DNA of 64,000 bases from Teichococcus aestuarii. Lineage in GTDB: Bacteria > Pseudomonadota > Alphaproteobacteria > Acetobacterales > Acetobacteraceae. The stretch spans positions 119,725 to 183,724 of the forward strand of contig NZ_PDOA01000008.1 in the NCBI RefSeq assembly GCF_003116135.1. Direction: 5' to 3'. A model generated the notes under the pieces. The model was not told the DNA's origin, ran no database searches, and saw only the letters and a list, made by a program, of their open reading frames with translations. Position numbers and translations under genes: made by a program. Shown piece by piece: positions 60,320 through 64,000 of the stretch (position 1 is its first letter; the number at the start of each line of letters is the position of its first letter).

Positions 60320-62755
60320 ATGGATGGATTCAGCCAGCCGATTCACGCCCTCGCCCGGCCGCGCCCACAAGCGCGGATTCCGGGGGAGAGCTTTGGCGAG
60401 AAAGCACTGGCTGCCCGCCCGCTGGACAGGGGCATGGGACTGGCGGTCGGCCGCCGCACCGTGTTCCGCCCGGAGGACCAGGAGGATTTCGGCCGGGTGG
60501 CGGAGCGTGTCTCCACCGGCAATATCGGCCTGCTCGGCGCCGGCGGGGCGCTGGAGGTGGAGCGCGCCCGGCTGCGCAACGCCATCGCGACCGGGGCACT
60601 GCTCACCTCCGGCCGCCACCTCCAGCATGGCGATGCCGCGCAGCCCGGCCGCAACATGGAGGTGTTCACCAACTGCGCGACGGCCATCGCCTCCTTCGCC
60701 GAATTCTACCTGCTGCTGAACGGCTCCGGCGTCGGCCGCGCCTATGACGACGCGCTGATCACCACGGATTGGGGCCAGGCTCCCGCGCTCGGCCTCTATT
60801 TGGCCCCGGACCATGCCGACTATCCGCAGGACGCGGCGGCGCTGTGCCGCTTCGGCATCGAGCTGAACCTGCTGCCCTGGGGCACCGGCCCCGAGCAGTT
60901 CGGCCCCGAGGCCGAGGCCACGGTGCGCGGCTTCCTGGCCGAGACGCTGCTGCCCTCGCTGGACGGCCTCCCCGAAGGCGCCGTGCTGCACCGGGTGGAG
61001 GACAGCCGCGAGGGCTGGGCCAAGGCGATTGAGGTGCTGGAGGCCATGGCCTTCCGCGCCGAGCGCGGCCGCACCCTGGTGATCGACCTCTCGGGCATCC
61101 GCCCCGGCGGCAGCCCGATCAAGGGCATGCAGGGCCGCCCCTCCTCCGGCCCCATCTCGCTGCTGCGCGGGCTGATCAACATCCGCCGCCACGTTATCGA
61201 GCCGGCCCGGACGCGGGACCCGGAGGGCGAGGCGCTGCAGCCCTGGGAGCAGGCGCTGCTGGTCGATCACCACCTCTCGGTGGAGGTGCAGGTGGGCGGT
61301 GCCCGCCGCGCCGCGCGCATGGCCACCAAGTCCTGGCGCGACCCCGGCATCCGCCGCTTCATCCGCGCCAAGTCGGAGGGCGGGCTCTGGACGGCGAACC
61401 ACTCCGTCATGGTGGACCGCGAATTCTGGCAGCGCCTGCGCGAGGGCGACGGGGCGGACCCGCTCACCGCCCAGGCCCGCATGGTGTTCGAGGAGGTGAC
61501 GGCCTGCGCCTACATCAATGGCGAGCCCGGCTTCATCAACGGCGACCTGCTGGAGGACCACCGCACCGGCAGCGCCTGGGACAAGCCGGTGCACGAGGAT
61601 GGCCGCGACTTCCGCTCCGCCCGCTACCAGGTGGACGCCGCCGCCGGGCTGCTGGCCGAGGCATCCCGCCGCGCCGCACAGGCGCGCTTCCCCGTCACCA
61701 CCAACCCCTGCGGCGAGATCACCCTGCATGTCACGGGCGGCTACTGCGTCATCGCCGATTTCGCGCCGCTGATGGCCTGCCCCGTGGGGTTCGAGCAGTT
61801 CCGCCCTGGCACGGCGCCGGAGGATGTGGCGCGGCTGTGGGATGAGCGGGTGGAGGATTCGGTCCGGCTCGGCGTGCGCTTCCTGATCCGCGCCAACCGG
61901 ATGGATGCGCTCTATGGCGAGGAGGTCGCACGCACCAACCGCATCGGCATCGGCCCCACCGGGCTGCATGAATGGGCCTGGATGCGCTTCGGCCTCGGCT
62001 TCCAGGACCTGCTGGACGAGCGCCGCTCCGCCCCCTTCTGGCAGGCGCTGCGTCGGCTCTCGGATGCAGCCAAGCAGGAAGCGGCCGAGTACGCGGCCAG
62101 CCTCGGCATGGCTGATCCCGTGACGGTGACCACGGTGAAGCCCGCCGGCACCACCAGCAAGCTGTTCGGCCTGACCGAGGGCGCGCATCTCCCGGCGCGG
62201 CGGCAATATCTCCGCTGGGTGCAGTTCAAGGGCACGCGGGATGCGGCGGCCGGGGGCTGGGCGGTGGGTTCCGACCCCTTGCTGGCTGAGTACGAGGCGC
62301 GCGGCTACCCGCTGCGCGAGCTTCGCAGCTTTCCCGGCATGACCATCGTGGGCTTTCCCACCGTGCCGCTGGCGCAGCGCCTGGGCATGGACGAGGCGCT
62401 CGTCACCGCGCCCGAGGCAACGCCGGAGGAGCAGTATCGCTGGCTGCAGCTGCTGGAGGCCTTCTGGATCGGCGCCGAGCGCGGCAACCAGGTGAGCTAC
62501 ACGCTGAAGGTCTACACCGACCGGCACGACCTGGAATCCTTCCGCGCCATGGTGCGCGAGCACCAGCCGCAGGTGCGCTGCTGCTCCGTACTGCCGAGCC
62601 GGCCGGACAACGAACTGGGCTACGAGTATCTGCCCGAGGAGGAGGTCTCCACCGCCCGCTTCGCCGCAATGGTGGAGAACATCCACGACGGCGCGGTGCA
62701 GGAGGCGGTGGACTGGGCGCATCTGCAATGCGCCAGCGGTGTCTGCCCCATCTGA
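60320..62755 (+). CDS. nrdJ: Adenosylcobalamin-dependent (class II) ribonucleoside-triphosphate reductase
   Basis: This 811-residue monomeric-type enzyme makes deoxyribonucleotides using B12 as radical source and needs no oxygen. The cysteines expected for the class are in place: Cys119 (FTNCAT), the thiyl-radical Cys464 in TNPCGEI, Cys478 (GGYC), and the C-terminal redox pair Cys804/Cys809 (CASGVCPI). The loop KPAGTTSKLFG, which contacts substrate phosphates, is also present. It resembles the Lactobacillus leichmannii triphosphate reductase group rather than the longer NrdJ diphosphate type with split domains. NrdR-like boxes lie upstream. No cobalamin riboswitch was found. Confidence 0.93.
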   Translation: MDGFSQPIHALARPRPQARIPGESFGEKALAARPLDRGMGLAVGRRTVFRPEDQEDFGRVAERVSTGNIGLLGAGGALEVERARLRNAIATGALLTSGRHLQHGDAAQPGRNMEVFTNCATAIASFAEFYLLLNGSGVGRAYDDALITTDWGQAPALGLYLAPDHADYPQDAAALCRFGIELNLLPWGTGPEQFGPEAEATVRGFLAETLLPSLDGLPEGAVLHRVEDSREGWAKAIEVLEAMAFRAERGRTLVIDLSGIRPGGSPIKGMQGRPSSGPISLLRGLINIRRHVIEPARTRDPEGEALQPWEQALLVDHHLSVEVQVGGARRAARMATKSWRDPGIRRFIRAKSEGGLWTANHSVMVDREFWQRLREGDGADPLTAQARMVFEEVTACAYINGEPGFINGDLLEDHRTGSAWDKPVHEDGRDFRSARYQVDAAAGLLAEASRRAAQARFPVTTNPCGEITLHVTGGYCVIADFAPLMACPVGFEQFRPGTAPEDVARLWDERVEDSVRLGVRFLIRANRMDALYGEEVARTNRIGIGPTGLHEWAWMRFGLGFQDLLDERRSAPFWQALRRLSDAAKQEAAEYAASLGMADPVTVTTVKPAGTTSKLFGLTEGAHLPARRQYLRWVQFKGTRDAAAGGWAVGSDPLLAEYEARGYPLRELRSFPGMTIVGFPTVPLAQRLGMDEALVTAPEATPEEQYRWLQLLEAFWIGAERGNQVSYTLKVYTDRHDLESFRAMVREHQPQVRCCSVLPSRPDNELGYEYLPEEEVSTARFAAMVENIHDGAVQEAVDWAHLQCASGVCPI

Positions 62756-62761
62756 AGGCTT

Positions 62762-62794
62762 GCCCTTGGGAGGAGGAGTCCTCCTCCCAAGGGC
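62762..62794. terminator. Long perfect inverted repeat after nrdJ
   Basis: Two 16-base arms (GCCCTTGGGAGGAGGA and its complement) meet around a single G, starting 7 nt after the nrdJ stop. Only a weak CTCT follows and there is no T-run. It may act as terminator or processing hairpin. Confidence 0.6.
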
Positions 62795-62904
62795 TCTAGC
62801 CCCAGCTTGAAGGCATCGGCCCCTACGCAAATCGTTCAGCACGATAATGAAGGATTATCGGGCTCAATTGCTAGGCGGCAGGATCCAAGAACGATGGATG
62901 GCAG

Positions 62905-63477
62905 TCATGCAGGTTCAGCTTTGGGTATAGCGTCGGCGCAACGCATGATCTTCTCGAATTGGAACGCATCGCCGTCCCCGCCAGGGAGGTCGTCTTGGCC
63001 GGGGTGGTTTGGGTCAGAATGATATTTGTTAAAAAATTCAATAATCTTGAAGCCGCACTTGTTGACATAGAAGTGGATGTTTCGTTTCTCAAAATACGGG
63101 GTATGCGTCTGCCATGTAATCGTCTCAGGATACCTCCGCTCAATGGCGAACCAAGCTTTGAGACCAATACCGTGACCCTGCTCGCCAACCTTCAGGAAAA
63201 AGAGGTCGAGCGAGTTATGATGAGTTTCTGTATTAATGGTGAGCACAGCGCCACCAATCTTCTGATCGTCGCGTAGAATTCGCAAAACCACAGAGTTTTT
63301 GGCATTGATGGCGTTGTTTAAGACATCATCGGATGGAATTGGGCCATCTGGCAGCGACCCGAACTCATCAACTACGGCCACCGCGAAAGCGTCCTGTAGC
63401 TCCTTTTTGAAGGAGGCGATGTCACTGGGTTCCGCAATGGCGAGGGTGATTAGATTTCCGACCATGGGGCTGATCAT
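62905..63477 (-). CDS. GNAT-family N-acetyltransferase, atypical base composition
   Basis: This 190-residue protein has the acetyl-CoA-binding region FFLKVGEQGHGIGLKAWFAIERRYP and the following Tyr/Phe-rich end TPYFEKRNIHFYVNKCGFKIIEFF, standard for GNAT acetyltransferases. The acceptor is unknown. Base composition is strikingly different from all other genes here, close to half A/T, with Lys, Asn and Ile common. That points to recent acquisition from a lower-GC donor. A TATATTGTATG stretch abuts the ATG, so the transcript may have little leader. A second ATG lies 12 nt inside. Confidence 0.85.
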   Translation of the reverse strand: MISPMVGNLITLAIAEPSDIASFKKELQDAFAVAVVDEFGSLPDGPIPSDDVLNNAINAKNSVVLRILRDDQKIGGAVLTINTETHHNSLDLFFLKVGEQGHGIGLKAWFAIERRYPETITWQTHTPYFEKRNIHFYVNKCGFKIIEFFNKYHSDPNHPGQDDLPGGDGDAFQFEKIMRCADAIPKAEPA

Positions 63478-63596
63478 ACAATATAATGAGCCCGAAGTTC
63501 AGGCCGACATAAGGTTGGTCCTGGACCGATAGAAGCAGGATTGAGGCAAGCGCTGGCTGAATGCCGAGCTGGCACCAAATTCGAAGGTTATCCGGT

Positions 63597-63838
63597 TCGC
63601 AGGTCATGACGCTGGTGCCGACAGAGAGGCCGCGTTCCTGCTTGACCCTGGTCCCATCGGAGCGGGTGCGGCGCCGGTTGCCTTTGGCGTGGACCTGCCC
63701 GGCACACTGGATCGCTCCCCCTTCGAGCAGCAGCTTGCCTGTGAGTGTGGTCTTGCCCGCATCAGGGCGGGCGGCGACGGCGAAGGTTCACCGCCGCGAG
63801 GCCTCCGTCTCGGCTGCGGCCGAAATAAGCGTGGACAT
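63597..63838 (-). pseudogene. prfC: Truncated remnant of prfC (peptide chain release factor 3)
   Basis: Reading the minus strand from an ATG at 63838 gives a short N-terminus ending EASRR, then a TGA at 63788-63790, then in the same frame TFAVAARPDAGKTTLTGKLLL, followed by EGGAIQCAGQV, HAKGNRRRTRSD and RGLSVGTSVMT. This is the N-terminal GTPase domain of RF3, including the P-loop (PDAGKTT) and the switch region. The similarity stops abruptly after the MT-x-E residues, so most of the gene is missing. The stop codon, several unusual substitutions and the adjacent IS end indicate a non-functional relic. An intact prfC would be expected elsewhere, if the organism keeps one. Confidence 0.8.
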
Positions 63839-63876
63839 CGCGCCCCTGGTCAGGATTGGAGAGCCGCTCGCGCTAG
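63839..63876. other. Junction between prfC remnant and IS end
   Basis: This short stretch sits between the prfC start and the IS boundary. It includes the sequence CTAG at 63873-63876 directly before GGCCTGTTAGAGC, a typical insertion target for IS5-group elements. Confidence 0.4.
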
Positions 63877-64000
63877 GGCCTGTTAGAGCTTGAGCCAGTC
63901 GGCGGCTGCTGCGAGGCAGAGGATGCCGATGAAGGATCGGGCGGTCTTCTCGTAGCGGGTGGCGACGGCACGCCATTCTTTGAGGCGGGCCCAAAGGTTC
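63877..64000 (-). mobile_element. End of an IS5-type insertion sequence (continues beyond window)
   Basis: The segment begins GGCCTGTTAGAGC, the kind of terminal repeat found on IS5/IS427-group elements. It contains the 3' end of the transposase frame up to the window edge. Only one end is visible, so completeness and target duplication cannot be judged. Confidence 0.7.
63883..64000 (-). CDS. IS5-family transposase, C-terminal fragment (cut by window edge)
   Basis: The minus strand encodes NLWARLKEWRAVATRYEKTA, then RSFIGILCLAAAADWLKL and a TAA stop. The RLKEWRAVATRYEKTARSF segment is the conserved C-terminal block of IS5-group DDE transposases, containing the catalytic Glu region of the short type (Y-E-K-T). 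About 38 residues are visible; the rest lies outside the window. Confidence 0.8.
   Translation of the reverse strand, partial: NLWARLKEWRAVATRYEKTARSFIGILCLAAAADWLKL

Noticed and set aside
60242..62842. An 866-codon minus-strand frame antisense to nrdJ
   Set aside because: NrdJ has all expected catalytic cysteines on the plus strand; the antisense product shows no family features.
63689..63886. 65-codon plus-strand frame near the right end
   Set aside because: It is antisense to the prfC remnant, whose RF3 motifs are far more convincing.

Overview
This 64 kb window comes from a GC-rich bacterial chromosome. Coding regions use codons that end almost entirely in G or C, start codons often overlap the preceding stop by 4 nt, and solute-binding proteins of the tripartite tricarboxylate (Bug/TTT) and ABC types are abundant. 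Together with a B12-dependent ribonucleotide reductase and a Rhizobium-like phosphonate monoester hydrolase, this suggests an alphaproteobacterium, most likely a Roseomonas-like member of the Acetobacteraceae. The placement is an inference; no rRNA or tRNA gene is present to test it.

Layout, left to right. (1) 1-3.4 kb: part of a sugar ABC transporter with a D-xylose-dehydrogenase-like SDR. (2) 3.6-9.7 kb: a leftward operon (cupin, TTT binding protein, CaiB CoA-transferase, acyl-CoA dehydrogenase, MaoC hydratase, CitE-like lyase) facing a LysR regulator; the set resembles itaconate/C5-dicarboxylate catabolism. (3) 9.8-14.7 kb: a complete nikABCDE nickel importer preceded by a perfect NikR-type operator. 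(4) 14.7-18.7 kb: an M20 peptidase, a dihydropyrimidinase-like amidohydrolase and an SH3 lipoprotein. (5) 18.7-21.7 kb: a FadR-type regulator facing a TTT binding protein and an enolase-superfamily enzyme. (6) 21.8-26.6 kb: DUF3750 protein, 3-hydroxyisobutyrate-dehydrogenase-like enzyme, aldehyde dehydrogenase, DUF4403 protein. (7) 26.7-28.2 kb: a BigR-like persulfide-sensor operon with two YeeE/YedE-type sulfur transport proteins. (8) 28.2-33 kb: an Asp/Glu racemase-family protein, DNA polymerase IV, a cold-shock protein, two small proteins and a serine hydrolase. (9) 33.1-43.5 kb: a ureide (allantoin) catabolic region with a PotABCD-type ABC transporter embedded between allantoate amidohydrolase and ureidoglycolate lyase, then an M20 amidohydrolase and a lone family-5 binding protein. 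(10) 43.7-53 kb: flavin reductase-like protein, GH13 enzyme, HWE-type histidine kinase, two GT2 glycosyltransferases and a glycogen-debranching-type enzyme. (11) 53-60.1 kb: a phosphonate monoester hydrolase followed by a complete five-gene peptide-type ABC importer, preceded by Pho-box repeats and closed by a strong terminator. (12) 60.2-62.8 kb: nrdJ behind two NrdR-like boxes. (13) 62.8-64 kb: a disturbed segment with an AT-richer acetyltransferase gene, a decayed prfC (RF3) fragment and the end of an IS5-type insertion sequence.

Most loci are self-contained scavenging modules: a binding protein or importer, the first catabolic enzymes, and a readable operator or dedicated regulator. The best regulatory signals are the NikR site at 9773-9800, the Pho boxes at 53038-53077 and the NrdR-like pair at 60212-60259. 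These were read by eye from known consensus patterns and have not been tested with a matrix or by experiment.
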